From Microbacterium galbinum (GTDB taxonomy: Bacteria > Actinomycetota > Actinomycetes > Actinomycetales > Microbacteriaceae), in assembly GCF_023101185.1 (NCBI RefSeq), contig NZ_CP078077.1, forward strand, positions 773,630 to 837,629: a DNA stretch of 64,000 bases, given 5' to 3'. Made by a program: the position numbers and the translations under genes. The notes beneath the pieces are model-generated. The model saw only the letters and a program-made list of their open reading frames with translations. It searched no databases and was not told the origin of the DNA. Shown in pieces: positions 27,167-37,703 of the stretch; the stretch's first letter is position 1; every line of letters begins with the position of its first letter.

Positions 27167-28192
27167 TCAGCGGGCCGCGGTGCTCGAACGCACGACCAGC
27201 GACGTCGAGACGACCGACGTCGCCGGCGCCTCGCCCGCGGCATCCGTTCCCCCCTCGATCTCGGCGACCAGCGCGGCGACCGCGCGGTCGGCAAGGGCCG
27301 GGAAGTCCTGCCGGATCGTGGTGAGCGGCGGGCGGTAGTTCGCGGCATCCGGCACGTCGTCGAAGCCGACCACCCCGACATCGGTCGGCACCCGGCGGCC
27401 CGCGTCTTCCAGACCGCGCACGAGTCCGAGCGCCATCTGGTCGTTGGCGCAGAAGACGGCGGATGCCGCGGCCACCGAGCCCGCGGCGGCATGCCCCGAG
27501 TCCGACGACCAGTCGCCGCGCACGACGGCGGGCGGGCGGATGCCGTGGGCGACGAGCGTCTCGCGCCAGCCGCGTTCGCGCTCGGCGGCGGCGAAGGAGT
27601 CGGCGGGTCCGGCGAGGTGGTGCACCGTCTCGTGGCCGAGGTCGAGCAGGTGCCGGGTGGCCGCGGCGGCTCCGCCGGCGTGATCGCTGTGCACGGCGCG
27701 AAGGCCGTGATCGGCGATCGCATCGACCACCACGAGACGCAGCCCCGCGGGGCGCGCGGCGGCGGGGACGAGCGCGGAGGCCTCGTTGAGCACGATCGCG
27801 CCGTCGACCTCCTGCTCGGCCAGCCGGTCGAAGGCCGCGTCGACCCCGGCGGATCCCGATGCGGCCGTAACGACCGTGAGGGCGTAGCCGCGTTCGGCGG
27901 CGGCTCCGGCGGCGGCCTGCAGCATCCGGGAGTTGCCGACCGTGGCGAGCGTCGTCACGACCAGGCCGATGGTCTGCGAGCGCCCGGTGCGCAGCGCACG
28001 GGCGGCGCGGTGCGGGCGGTAGCCGAGGTCGGACATGGCCTGCTCGACCCGAGCGCGGGTGGCGGGGTCGACGCGCGGGCTGTCGTTGACGACGCGCGAG
28101 ACGGTCTGCCCCGAGACCCCGGCGCGAGCGGCGACCATCGCCATCGAGACGCGGCCCGAGGTTGCACGCGGAGAAGAGGTGGGGTCGTTCAC
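27167..28192 (-). CDS. LacI-family repressor (likely GalR-type)
   Basis: 341 aa. N-terminal LacI helix-turn-helix (SMAMVAARAGVSGQTVSRVVNDSPRVDPATRARVEQAMSDLGYRPHRAARALRTG) and a periplasmic-binding-protein-like effector domain (IGLVVTTL...VVGFDDVPDAANYRPPLTTIRQDF). Divergently oriented from galT, with two LacI-like operators between; probably represses gal genes until a galactose-derived inducer binds. The start is GTG 28192 with GGAGGA immediately before, an unusual spacing, so an alternative start is possible. Confidence 0.9.
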   Translation of the reverse strand: MNDPTSSPRATSGRVSMAMVAARAGVSGQTVSRVVNDSPRVDPATRARVEQAMSDLGYRPHRAARALRTGRSQTIGLVVTTLATVGNSRMLQAAAGAAAERGYALTVVTAASGSAGVDAAFDRLAEQEVDGAIVLNEASALVPAAARPAGLRLVVVDAIADHGLRAVHSDHAGGAAAATRHLLDLGHETVHHLAGPADSFAAAERERGWRETLVAHGIRPPAVVRGDWSSDSGHAAAGSVAAASAVFCANDQMALGLVRGLEDAGRRVPTDVGVVGFDDVPDAANYRPPLTTIRQDFPALADRAVAALVAEIEGGTDAAGEAPATSVVSTSLVVRSSTAAR

Positions 28193-28199
28193 TCCTCCA

Positions 28200-28244
28200 T
28201 GTTGACGTAATCACGGCCGCGGATCTACCATGTTTACGTGAACA
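28200..28244 (+). promoter_or_regulatory. galT promoter with two LacI-type operators
   Basis: -35 TTGACG (28202-28207), 18-nt spacer, -10 TACCAT (28226-28231). Operators: TGTTGACGTAATCA (28200-28213) over the -35, and TGTTTACGTGAACA (28231-28244) over the start point, the latter near-perfectly symmetric around ACGT. The predicted start of transcription coincides with the galT GTG at 28238. Confidence 0.75.
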
Positions 28245-29451
28245 CGCCTGAATCTGCGGAGATGCGCATCGACAACCTGAGCGCCGGCATCGTCAAGCGC
28301 GCGACGCTGCTCGCCGACGGCCGCGACATCATCTACTACGACGACCCCGACACGACGCTCGGCGCCGAGCGCGCCGTCGACGCCCGCACGCTCGACCCGC
28401 GGCCCGCCACCGCGACCATGCGCCAGGACGTGCTCACCGGCGACTGGATCACCGTGGCCGCCAACCGGCAGAACCGCGTCATGATGCCGAGTGCCGACGC
28501 CGACCCGCTCGCCCCGCAGACCCCGACCAATCCGTCGGAGGTGCCCTCGCGCTACGACGTCGCGGTGTTCGAGAACCGCTCCCCCGCGTTCGGCCCTGCC
28601 CTCGCCGAGGCGGTCGGCACCGCCCCCGCGGCGAGCGACGCCCCCCGCGGCCTCGATGACCTCGACGCCCTCGGGCTCGGCCGCACCCGCACCTCGGTCG
28701 GCCGGTGCGAGGTGGTGTGCTTCAGCCCCGAGCACTCGGGCTCGTTCGGCACCCAGTCGGTCACCCGCGCCCGCACCGTGATCGAGGCCTGGGCCGACCG
28801 CACCGCCGCGCTCTCGCAGCTGCCCGGCATCCAGCAGATCTTCCCGTTCGAGAACCGCGGCGAGGCGATCGGCGTCACGCTGCCGCACCCGCACGGGCAG
28901 ATCTACGCGTACCCGTACGTCACCCCGCGCACGGCCAAACTGCTCGACTCGATCGACCGCACGGCGCCGGACCTGTTCGCCCGCATCCTGGAGTTCGAGC
29001 AGGCATCCGAGCGCGTCGTCTTCCGCGGCGAGCACTGGACCGCCTTCGTGCCCTTCGCCGCCCGCTGGCCCCTCGAGGTGCACCTGATGCCGCACCGCCA
29101 CGTGCCCGACTTCGCCGCCACGACCGAGGCCGAGCGCGACGAACTCGCCCCGCTCTACCTGCGTCTGCTGCGCGGTGTCGACGCGCTCTACGACACCCCC
29201 ACCCCGTACATCGCCGCCTGGCACCAGGCACCGGTGAACGTCGGCCGCGACACCGTGCGCCTGCACCTGCAGCTCACGAGCCCGCGCCGCGCCGCCGACA
29301 AGCTCAAGTTCCTCGCCGGCTCCGAGGCCGCGATGTGGGCCTGGGCCGCCGAGGTCACCCCCGAGCAGGGGGCGGCCCGCATTCGCGACGCGATCGCGTC
29401 CGCCGAGGCCGCAGCCGCGGCATCCGCCCCGACCTCCGAGGAGACCCCCGC

Positions 29452-29455
<4 letters not shown>
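28238..29455 (+). CDS. galT: Galactose-1-phosphate uridylyltransferase
   Basis: 405 aa from GTG 28238, 6 nt after the TACCAT -10 and without a ribosome-binding site, so probably leaderless; ATG 28262 is the alternative. Catalytic motif LPHPHGQIYAYPY with the active-site His, plus EHWTAFVPFAARWPLEVHLMPHRHVPDF. Swaps UMP between UDP-glucose and Gal-1-P. Overlaps galK by 4 bp. Confidence 0.96.
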
Positions 29456-30678
<1,223 letters not shown>

Positions 30679-30778
30679 TCGGCGCTGTATCGGTGACGGC
30701 GGCGCCGGAGTCCACAGCATCCGCCTGAGAGAATCGAACCCGGAGCCGCGCGGTCGTGCGCGGCCGGAGAGGAACGCA

Positions 30779-31756
30779 ATGTCCTGGATCGTCACCGGCG
30801 GCGCCGGCTACATCGGCTCGCACGTCGTCCGCGCCCTCGCGGATGCCGGGCTCACCCCGGTCGTCCTCGACGACCTGTCGAGCGGTGTCGCCTCGTTCGT
30901 TCCGGAGGGCGTGCCCTTCGTGCAGGGCAGCATCCTCGACCGCGACCTCGTCGAGAAGGCGCTCCGCGACCACGACGCCCAGGGCGTCATCCACGTCGCC
31001 GGCTACAAGTACGCGGGCGTCTCGGTGCAGCGCCCGCTGCACACCTACGCGCAGAACGTCGAGGGCACCCGCGTGATCCTCGAGGCGATGGAGGCCGCGG
31101 GCGTCGCGAACATCGTCTTCTCGTCGTCGGCCGCCGTCTACGGCACTCCCGACGTCGCCCTCGTCGTCGAGGACACCGCCAAGAAGCCCGCGAGCCCCTA
31201 CGGCGAATCGAAGCTCATCGGCGAATGGCTGCTGCGCGACCAGGCGGTCGCCACCGCCGAGTCGGCGACCCCGCTGCGGCACACCTCGCTGCGCTACTTC
31301 AACGTCGTCGGATCGGCCGACCCGACGATCTACGACGTCAGCCCGCACAACCTCTTCCCGATCGTGTTCGAGGCGCTGCTCGAGGGGCGCACCCCACGCA
31401 TCAACGGCGACGACTACGACACCGAAGACGGCACCAACGTGCGCGACTACGTGCACGTGGGCGACATCGCCGCCGCGCACGTCGCCGCCGCGCAGCGTCT
31501 CGCCGCCGGTGAGCCGATCGAGCCCGCCTACAACCTCGGCTCGGGCGACGGCCTCAGTGTGAAGCAGATCATGGACGCGATGGTGCGCGTCACCGGCGTC
31601 GAGTTCACCCCCGAGATCGGCCCGCGCCGCCCCGGCGACCCCGACCGCATCGTCGCCGACGGCACCCTCGCCGCCCGCGACCTCGACTGGCGGATGCGGT
31701 ATTCGGTCGACGAGATGGTGCGCACGGGCTGGGAGGCTCGAGTTTCTTCTTCTTAG
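30779..31756 (+). CDS. galE: UDP-glucose 4-epimerase
   Basis: 325 aa. SDR superfamily: NAD-binding TGGAGYIGSH at the N terminus, catalytic VFSSSAAVYGTP...SPYGESK (Ser/Thr-Tyr-Lys), and RYFNVVGS. Interconverts UDP-galactose and UDP-glucose, completing galT-galK-galE. GGAGAGGAACGCA lies upstream. Spaced 100 nt from galK, so it may use the same transcript or an extra promoter. Confidence 0.96.
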   Translation: MSWIVTGGAGYIGSHVVRALADAGLTPVVLDDLSSGVASFVPEGVPFVQGSILDRDLVEKALRDHDAQGVIHVAGYKYAGVSVQRPLHTYAQNVEGTRVILEAMEAAGVANIVFSSSAAVYGTPDVALVVEDTAKKPASPYGESKLIGEWLLRDQAVATAESATPLRHTSLRYFNVVGSADPTIYDVSPHNLFPIVFEALLEGRTPRINGDDYDTEDGTNVRDYVHVGDIAAAHVAAAQRLAAGEPIEPAYNLGSGDGLSVKQIMDAMVRVTGVEFTPEIGPRRPGDPDRIVADGTLAARDLDWRMRYSVDEMVRTGWEARVSSS

Positions 31757-31836
31757 TTTCTTGTGGGGCGAGCTCCGGGATGCCGTCGTCACTCGCAGAA
31801 CGGGCGCCCTCCCCGCAAGCGGGTCCCCTCCCGATG

Positions 31837-32023
31837 CTCGCGCCGGCGGCATCCCTGCGCCCGCCAGTGGCATGCGTGGGCTCGCCCTACCCCTTCTTGG
31901 GAGGTAGCTGGCTCGCGCCGGCGGCATCCCTGCGCCCGCCAGTGGCATGCGTCGGCTCGCCCTACCCCGTCTTGGGAGGTAGCTGGCTCGCGCCGGCGGC
32001 ATCCCTGCGCCCGCCAGTGGCAT
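31837..32023. repeat. Tandem 75-bp repeat array (2.5 units)
   Basis: Unit begins CTCGCGCCGGCGGCATCCCT and recurs at 31837, 31912 and 31987 with a period of 75 bp; the third is truncated after CCGCCAGTGGCATG. Units differ at only a few positions (CGTGGG versus CGTCGG; CCTTC versus CGTC). It fills most of the galE-transporter gap. No direct-repeat/spacer structure, so not CRISPR. Confidence 0.9.
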
Positions 32024-32049
32024 GGCAGTAGGGGCGGGTACGAGCGCTC

Positions 32050-33402
32050 TCAGCTTGCTGGGCTGGGGGCGGCCAGGTCGCGGGTGCGGATCGGGTAGAG
32101 GAAGAAGCAGATCCAGGCGAGGGCGACGAAGCCGACGGGGATGACGGCGAGCATCAGACGGATGCCGCCGTCCACCGCGTCGGGCTGCGCGTCGCCGAGC
32201 GCGGCATCGAACCCGGATGCCGTGAGCACCCACGCCGCGACGATCGCCTGCAGCACGACGGAGCCGCGCACGATGAAACCGTTGACCCCGAAGTAGGCGC
32301 CCTCCCGGCGGTGCCCGGTGCGCACGGCATCCTCGTCGATGATCTGCGCCAGCACCACCTCGAGGAGCTGCAGCAGACCGCCGACGCCGATGCCGACCGC
32401 CACGCCCACGAGGGCTGCGGCGAGGATGCTCGTCGGGGCGAGGAACCCGAGCACCGAGAGACCGAAGACGGCCACGCTCCACAGCAGTGCGGTGCGCGGA
32501 CTGGTGCGACGGACGACCGCGCTCCACAGCACGATCGCCGGGATGGCGGTCACGAAGATCGCGCCGAGCAGGATGCTGCCCTCCCCCTCGGGGGCTCCCA
32601 GCGAGTAGCGCACGTAGAAGGGGAGTGCGGCGAGGATCACGGCGATCGCCGTCTGGATGAACAGCGAGCCGATCACGTAGGGCACGAAGGCCCGGTTCGC
32701 GAACGTGTATCGCATCTGCATGCCGAACGGCAGCGGAGCCGCGACGGATGCCTCGGGCACGCGCCGCTCGACCATCCCGCCCGCGAACGACCAGACGAGG
32801 AACGCCAGGCAGACCGTGCCGAGCACGATCGCCATACCGGGCCAGCCGATCGGCGAGGCGTAGAGCAGCGGTGCTCCGGCGGTGCCGAGGATCATGCCGA
32901 GGATCGCGAAGATCTGCCGGGGGACGTTGCCCCGCGCACGCTCGTCGGTCGTGCGGAAGATCTCGGGGAACAGGGCCGAGATGTTGAGCACGACCACCAC
33001 GTAGGCGATGTCGTACACGGCCACGACCACGAGGAACCAGACGATGAGGCCCGCGGTGGGCAGCTCCGGCGGCATCCACACCAGCGCGAACGCCACGACC
33101 AGCGGGACGATCCCGAGACCGATCCACGGGATGCGGCGCCCCCACGGGGTGCGCAGGCGGTCGGAGATCGCGCCGACGAACGGGTTGAGCACTGCGTTCA
33201 GGATGCCGTGGGCGATCATCGCCGCCGCCACCCACCCCGCCGGCACCGCGAGGTGCGACACGTAGAAGTAGACGATGAACGCCGAGAAGGTCTGCGCCAT
33301 CAACTGCGTCGGGAACCCGGAGGCCCCGAACGCGATCGACTGCGCCCGGGTGGGGGCGGCGTCGAGCCGTCGGTCGCGCAGACGCTCGGTGAAGGTGGTC
33401 AT
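32050..33402 (-). CDS. MFS/GPH-type sugar:cation symporter
   Basis: 450 aa, twelve hydrophobic segments. FLVVVAVYDIAYVVVVLNISALFPEIFRTTDERARGNVPRQIF resembles the GPH (MelB-like) family signature region; ISDRLRTPWGRRIPWI is the MelB-type loop motif. Last gene of a ROK regulator-deacetylase-transporter operon, overlapping the YdjC-like gene by 4 bp, so probably imports a sugar or amino-sugar oligosaccharide. Confidence 0.85.
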   Translation of the reverse strand: MTTFTERLRDRRLDAAPTRAQSIAFGASGFPTQLMAQTFSAFIVYFYVSHLAVPAGWVAAAMIAHGILNAVLNPFVGAISDRLRTPWGRRIPWIGLGIVPLVVAFALVWMPPELPTAGLIVWFLVVVAVYDIAYVVVVLNISALFPEIFRTTDERARGNVPRQIFAILGMILGTAGAPLLYASPIGWPGMAIVLGTVCLAFLVWSFAGGMVERRVPEASVAAPLPFGMQMRYTFANRAFVPYVIGSLFIQTAIAVILAALPFYVRYSLGAPEGEGSILLGAIFVTAIPAIVLWSAVVRRTSPRTALLWSVAVFGLSVLGFLAPTSILAAALVGVAVGIGVGGLLQLLEVVLAQIIDEDAVRTGHRREGAYFGVNGFIVRGSVVLQAIVAAWVLTASGFDAALGDAQPDAVDGGIRLMLAVIPVGFVALAWICFFLYPIRTRDLAAPSPAS

Positions 33403-34325
33403 CGTGCGGTGCCCCTCTGCAGATCGCGCAGCGCCCGCCAGCCGATGCGCACGAGACCTTCGTCTTCGATGACCCGGAGCACGACGGGGTCGGCGAGCAG
33501 TCTCCGCTCGAACTCCCGCTTCGGTGAGGCGAAGTCCACGGCGGCCCGCAGCTCCTCACCGTCGACCATCGGATGCAGGTAGATCTCGGTGACTCCCGCG
33601 GGCACCGCGCGCAGCAGCGTCACGAAGCCGTCGCGCACCTGCTCGTAGGTCTCCTCCGCCGCAGTGCCCTCGCCGACGAGCTCGAAGGGGTGCGACCACA
33701 GCCGGTCGATGATCTCCACACCGAGCGAGTCGGCCGCGGCGGCGGCGCGAGCGAGCTTGTCGCGCAGCTCGGCATCCGCTTCTGCGCCGTCCATGCGGCG
33801 CGGGAGGCGGAAGGGGAGCCCGTTGGCGGCCGCCAGCGCGAACACCTGCTCGAGGAAGTCGCGGCCGGTGGCGAGGCCGTAGACCGAGCCCATGTGGTTG
33901 TCGAGGTGCGTGACGTCGACGCCGGCGTCGAGGGCGGTGCGCAGCTGCGCGGCGATCTCGGCGGCGACCTCGTCGTACGCCGCGCGGGTCTCGACCGCGA
34001 CGACGTCGACGGGGAAGAATCCGTCGCCGTCGACGAGTGAGGCAGCGGCCGTGAGCGGGCGCCAGCGGTAGCGGGTCCACTCGCTGGTGAGCACCAGATG
34101 CACGCCCACGTCGAGGTCGGTGCGGGATGCCGCGAACGCGAAGGCCTCGGGCGACCACGAGCACGGCACCATGATCGTGGCGGAGTCGACGTGGCCGGCA
34201 TCCAGCAGCTCGGCGATCGCGACGTTGGCCGCATGGCACATGCCGAAGTCATCGGCGTTGAGGATGATGGCGCGGGTTCCGGGGGCGTGCCCCAGGCGTT
34301 CGATCAGGTCGGAGGGTGCGGTCAT
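33399..34325 (-). CDS. YdjC/ChbG-family carbohydrate deacetylase
   Basis: 308 aa from ATG 34325 (MTAPSDLIERLGHAPGTRAIILNADDFGMC). The first metal site NADDFGM, then HLDNHMGSVYG with catalytic Asp/His, and EIYLHPM near the C terminus are diagnostic of the YdjC fold. ChbG deacetylates chitobiose/chitotriose; the actual substrate here is not known. Coupled to the transporter by a 4-bp overlap and preceded by a ROK regulator. Confidence 0.9.
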   Translation of the reverse strand: MTAPSDLIERLGHAPGTRAIILNADDFGMCHAANVAIAELLDAGHVDSATIMVPCSWSPEAFAFAASRTDLDVGVHLVLTSEWTRYRWRPLTAAASLVDGDGFFPVDVVAVETRAAYDEVAAEIAAQLRTALDAGVDVTHLDNHMGSVYGLATGRDFLEQVFALAAANGLPFRLPRRMDGAEADAELRDKLARAAAAADSLGVEIIDRLWSHPFELVGEGTAAEETYEQVRDGFVTLLRAVPAGVTEIYLHPMVDGEELRAAVDFASPKREFERRLLADPVVLRVIEDEGLVRIGWRALRDLQRGTAR

Positions 34326-34350
34326 CGTCGGGTCCTGTCGGAAGTGCCGG

Positions 34351-35499
34351 TCACCGGCCGGGCTTTTCGGGTGTGGTGAGAACGCGGGCGAAGAGCGTGG
34401 CACGCAGGGCGGATGCCGCTTCGCCGACCGCGCCGACGAGTGGCGCCTCCGGGCCGAAGGTAGAGACGACGAACCGCAGCGGAAGGCGGGCGGAGTACTC
34501 CTCGGCGACCTTGTGAATGACGTCGACGAGCACGGGGTGCGCGGCCTGCCCACTGAGGATGAACGCTTCGGGATCGAGGACGAGACCGATGCTGCCGGCG
34601 ACGAGCGCGAGGCGTTTGCCGAGCTCGATCGCCATCTGCATCGCCGCCTCGTCACCGGCGGCCGCGGCATCGAGGTGCTCTTCGAGGGGCGCGTTCTGGT
34701 CACGGCCGTTGATGAGCGCGAGGTCGGCCACGACCTGGTCGTTCACGACGGGGGCACCGACGGGCAGGGGCGTCTGCGGCAGGTACATCACTTCGCCCGC
34801 CACGCCGGAGAACCCGCGGTGCAGGGCGCCGTCGATCACGATTCCGGCGCCGAGACCCTCGTCGAGCAGCAGCAGCGAGAAGCTCGACAGCTCGGCGCCT
34901 GCACCGGCGGTGAGTTCGGCGAGGGCGGCGAGGTTCACGTCGTTCTCGATACGCACGGGGCAGCCGAGCCGGTCGGTGAGAGCCGAGCGGAACGCGCCGC
35001 CGTCGGGCCCCTGATCGTTGCGGATGCTGCCGTCGGCGGTCACGATGCCGGGCACACCGATCAGCGCGAGGTGCAGGGGGCCGGCGACGGTCGCATTGCA
35101 GCGGTCGATGAGCGCGGCGATGTGCGCGACCCGGGTCTCGTTGTCGTCCTTCCGCGGGAAGTCGCCGTGCGCTTCGGCACGGACCGCCCCGGTCGCATCG
35201 ACGAGCACGACGTGCGCCGCGCGGTGGTCGACGTGCACGGCGGCGGCGAATCCGAGGTGCGGGTGCAGTCCGACCTTGCCGGCGGCCGGTCCGCGCGAGC
35301 TGCGGTCGACACCGTCGGGCGCGACGGCGCCGGCGCTCTCGAGCATGCGCAGCACCTGCGTCACGGCGGTGCGCGACAGCCCGGTGGCCTCCATCAGATC
35401 GGTGCGCGTCTGCGGACCGTCACTGGCGAGCGTCTCGAGGATTGCGCGCCCGTTGATCGAGCGCAACAGTGTCTGCGGTCCAGCGAGGGGCCTGCTCAT
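34351..35499 (-). CDS. ROK-family transcriptional regulator
   Basis: 382 aa from ATG 35499, preceded by CGGAGCGCG; a much longer frame continues upstream but lacks support. N-terminal winged helix (GRAILETLASDGPQTRTDLMEATGLSRTAVTQVLRMLES) and C-terminal ROK domain (VAAVHVDHRAAH..., ENDVNLAALAE, LLLLDEGLGAGIVIDGALHRGFSGVAGEVMYLP). No canonical kinase zinc triad was traced. Likely senses the sugar handled by the downstream deacetylase and transporter. Confidence 0.9.
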   Translation of the reverse strand: MSRPLAGPQTLLRSINGRAILETLASDGPQTRTDLMEATGLSRTAVTQVLRMLESAGAVAPDGVDRSSRGPAAGKVGLHPHLGFAAAVHVDHRAAHVVLVDATGAVRAEAHGDFPRKDDNETRVAHIAALIDRCNATVAGPLHLALIGVPGIVTADGSIRNDQGPDGGAFRSALTDRLGCPVRIENDVNLAALAELTAGAGAELSSFSLLLLDEGLGAGIVIDGALHRGFSGVAGEVMYLPQTPLPVGAPVVNDQVVADLALINGRDQNAPLEEHLDAAAAGDEAAMQMAIELGKRLALVAGSIGLVLDPEAFILSGQAAHPVLVDVIHKVAEEYSARLPLRFVVSTFGPEAPLVGAVGEAASALRATLFARVLTTPEKPGR

Positions 35500-35822
35500 C
35501 GCGCTCCGGTCGGTCTTTCTGTGAGAGGTTCGATTGGTGAGAGTGGCCGATCCCCCATCGGCTTCATCGAGCATGGCATACCGGAGGCCCACGGGTCGAC
35601 ACTTCGTGTCGCATTCGGGTGTGCGCAGAATTCGTTGACCTGTGGCGACTTCTGGCGTGGGCACCTGCACCTGACGGAGGGTCGGCAGCCCTGGCGTCCG
35701 TCGGTGCTCATCGGTGCGGTCACGCGGTTGTCTCGCGTGGTCTCGTGTCGTCACACGGTGGCCATCGAAGAAGACGCGGTGATCGCGCACGATCGCCCGC
35801 CGTGCTGCGGTGTCGCGCGAGG
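35500..35822. other. 323-bp gap upstream of the ROK gene
   Basis: No supported gene. It contains a dyad GCCGAT-CCCCC-ATCGGC (35546-35562), a plausible ROK operator about 50 nt upstream of the start, and a small hairpin GCGACACG/CGTGTCGC-like at about 35597-35612. Somewhat lower GC than the genes. The stretch 35640-35820 follows the HNH gene stop and has no coding signal I trust. Confidence 0.5.
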
Positions 35823-37439
35823 TCATGCGTGAATCGGCCGATGTGCGGAAGGCATGCTGGTGCGGGCACGCGTTCGTTGTCTTGCTGGCTTGATATGTCG
35901 CGTCGTGGGTCGGGGTGTTCGCCATTTCTGGTGGGGGTCCCACCAGGCGGGTCCGCGGATCTCGGGTGCGCCGTTTCGCATGCGTATCTGCCACCCGGAG
36001 GTGTCGAGGGTGCGGTGGTGGTGCCAGCAGAGTGTGACGCCGTTGTCGGTGGTGGTGGGTCCGCCGCGGGCGTGTTCTGTGACGTGGTGGATCTCGCACC
36101 AGGCCGCGGGCACGTGGCATCCGGGGATGAGACATTCCTTGTCGCGGAGGGTGATCGCCCGGCGTTGGTGGACAGTGAACACCCGGTCGGTGGAATCGAT
36201 TCCGATGATGCGCCCGTCGGGGTCGGAGACCACACGTTGAATCGTGCCGCCGCAGGCGGTGTGCCGGGCCGTCGCGAGCGAGACCGGGGCGTCGATCCCA
36301 TCGACATGCGCCCACCCCCGCCCGGACGCATAGTCCTCCGCGGTCACCGACACGGCCAGCGTCGGGGCTGCACCGCCCAGGGAAGGCATGTCAGCGTGGC
36401 GGGCAGCGATGCCGAGGACCGCCGCGAGGGCGTCGTGTTGCTTCTGCGCCCGGGATCGGCCATCGACCATGCCGCCGGGATCACCGGACGGCAGGAGATC
36501 ATCCGACGGGAGGCCGTCGTCGAGACCGTACGTCTCGCCGATCGATGCGTCGTCAGCGGAGGGGAGGAATCGCACTCCGCCCGCCATCACCTCTTCTGGT
36601 CGCGGGGGCGCCGGGAGGGGTGGTCCGTCGACTTTCGGGTTCAGATACGCATCCCAGATCCGCTGCAACTGCCCCGCCGTCTCGGGGAGTAGCAACCCGC
36701 GGATCGGGATCACCCCATCCTTCACGCGGCCAAGCACGATACCCCGCGCACGCATCGCCCGCTCCTCCGCGGGTTCCGCGCCGTCCGGGTCGAGGTACGT
36801 CACGATCACGCGAGAGAGGAGCTTGAGGCCCTCGGGCGTCGCAGGCGGGCCCGCTTCGAGCCGGCGATCCGAATCCTCCTCGTCGCTGTCCGTGACGGCG
36901 ACGAGCCCGCGCGCGTACTCGGCCAGTTCGACATCCGCCCGCAACCGGTCGGCCGCACCAATCCGCGGCCCGGCCTGCTCGACGGGTCCGGTCGCGGCGA
37001 GCAGTCCCGCGATCCCAACGGCTCCATCCAGTAGTGCTTCACGCAGGGCAGGCCACCGAGCGGGCAACGAAGCACCCGAGGAAAAGTCCAGATCTCGCCG
37101 CACGATCTTCCCCGCTTTCACGACCCGTGCCGCCTCGGACACGTCGGTGCGGAGGACCCGTTGGATGAGTTCGTTCATCGTCCGGCATCCGAACCTCCCG
37201 CAGAATGCGAGCTCCCCCGACCCGGCGGGACGTTGATCGACCGACCCGACCGTCTCCACGATCACCGCATCCACCCGGCGGGCAACCTCGCCCGCAGCGC
37301 GGAGGACCTGCATCTTCTCGGCATCCGACAACCCCGCCACGACATCGGCGCGCAGCACCGCGACCAGGTCGGTGGCGACCCGGTCCAGGAGCTCGGCGGT
37401 GCTGTTCATGACATTCAGCCCATCAGGGGCCACCGACAT
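35823..37439 (-). CDS. DUF222 and HNH-endonuclease-domain protein
   Basis: 538 aa. N-terminal DUF222 region, then a C-terminal HNH nuclease motif in LIPGCHVPAAWCEIHHVTEHARGG and NGVTLCWHHHRTLDTSGW. This is the 13E12-type family, widespread and multicopy in actinobacteria, often near repeats. Here it is flanked on its 5' side by two REP-type elements. Biological role unknown; possibly a mobile or repeat-related nuclease. ATG 37439 or an internal ATG at 37409 may be the start. Confidence 0.9.
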   Translation of the reverse strand: MSVAPDGLNVMNSTAELLDRVATDLVAVLRADVVAGLSDAEKMQVLRAAGEVARRVDAVIVETVGSVDQRPAGSGELAFCGRFGCRTMNELIQRVLRTDVSEAARVVKAGKIVRRDLDFSSGASLPARWPALREALLDGAVGIAGLLAATGPVEQAGPRIGAADRLRADVELAEYARGLVAVTDSDEEDSDRRLEAGPPATPEGLKLLSRVIVTYLDPDGAEPAEERAMRARGIVLGRVKDGVIPIRGLLLPETAGQLQRIWDAYLNPKVDGPPLPAPPRPEEVMAGGVRFLPSADDASIGETYGLDDGLPSDDLLPSGDPGGMVDGRSRAQKQHDALAAVLGIAARHADMPSLGGAAPTLAVSVTAEDYASGRGWAHVDGIDAPVSLATARHTACGGTIQRVVSDPDGRIIGIDSTDRVFTVHQRRAITLRDKECLIPGCHVPAAWCEIHHVTEHARGGPTTTDNGVTLCWHHHRTLDTSGWQIRMRNGAPEIRGPAWWDPHQKWRTPRPTTRHIKPARQRTRARTSMPSAHRPIHA

Positions 37440-37538
37440 TCGGACGCGAAAAGACCAGGCCAGGGTAGATATCGACGCGATCGGTGGAGAAGTCGGGGCA
37501 ATGCGGCACCGGTGCAGAACGAGTGCACACGGGTGGGA

Positions 37539-37649
37539 CCCTTCGACAGGCTCAGGGACCCCGTCGCCAGACGCGCGGCCCTTCGTCTCGCCCGCTCACT
37601 CAAGAACCGGACGGGAGAGGGGTGGGCCCTTCGACAGGCTCAGGGACCC
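37539..37649. repeat. Two REP-type elements
   Basis: Cores CCCTTCGACAGGCTCAGGGACC at 37539-37560 and 37625-37649, same orientation, separated by about 65 nt that include CGTCTCGCCCGCTCACTCAAG, a degenerate relative of the TCGTCTCG...CTCAGG repeat type found at 43651. Confidence 0.85.
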
Positions 37650-37703
37650 AGTTGTGAGACGCGCAGCCGTTCGTCTCTCACTGGGCTCGCTCAGAAACTG
37701 CCC

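Noticed and set aside
31837..32023. CRISPR-like array
   Set aside because: Contiguous 75-bp units with no unique spacers between short repeats; simply a tandem duplication.
34351..36315. ROK regulator with a 272-residue N-terminal extension
   Set aside because: The extension covers HNH gene DNA in another frame; a winged helix directly follows ATG 35499.
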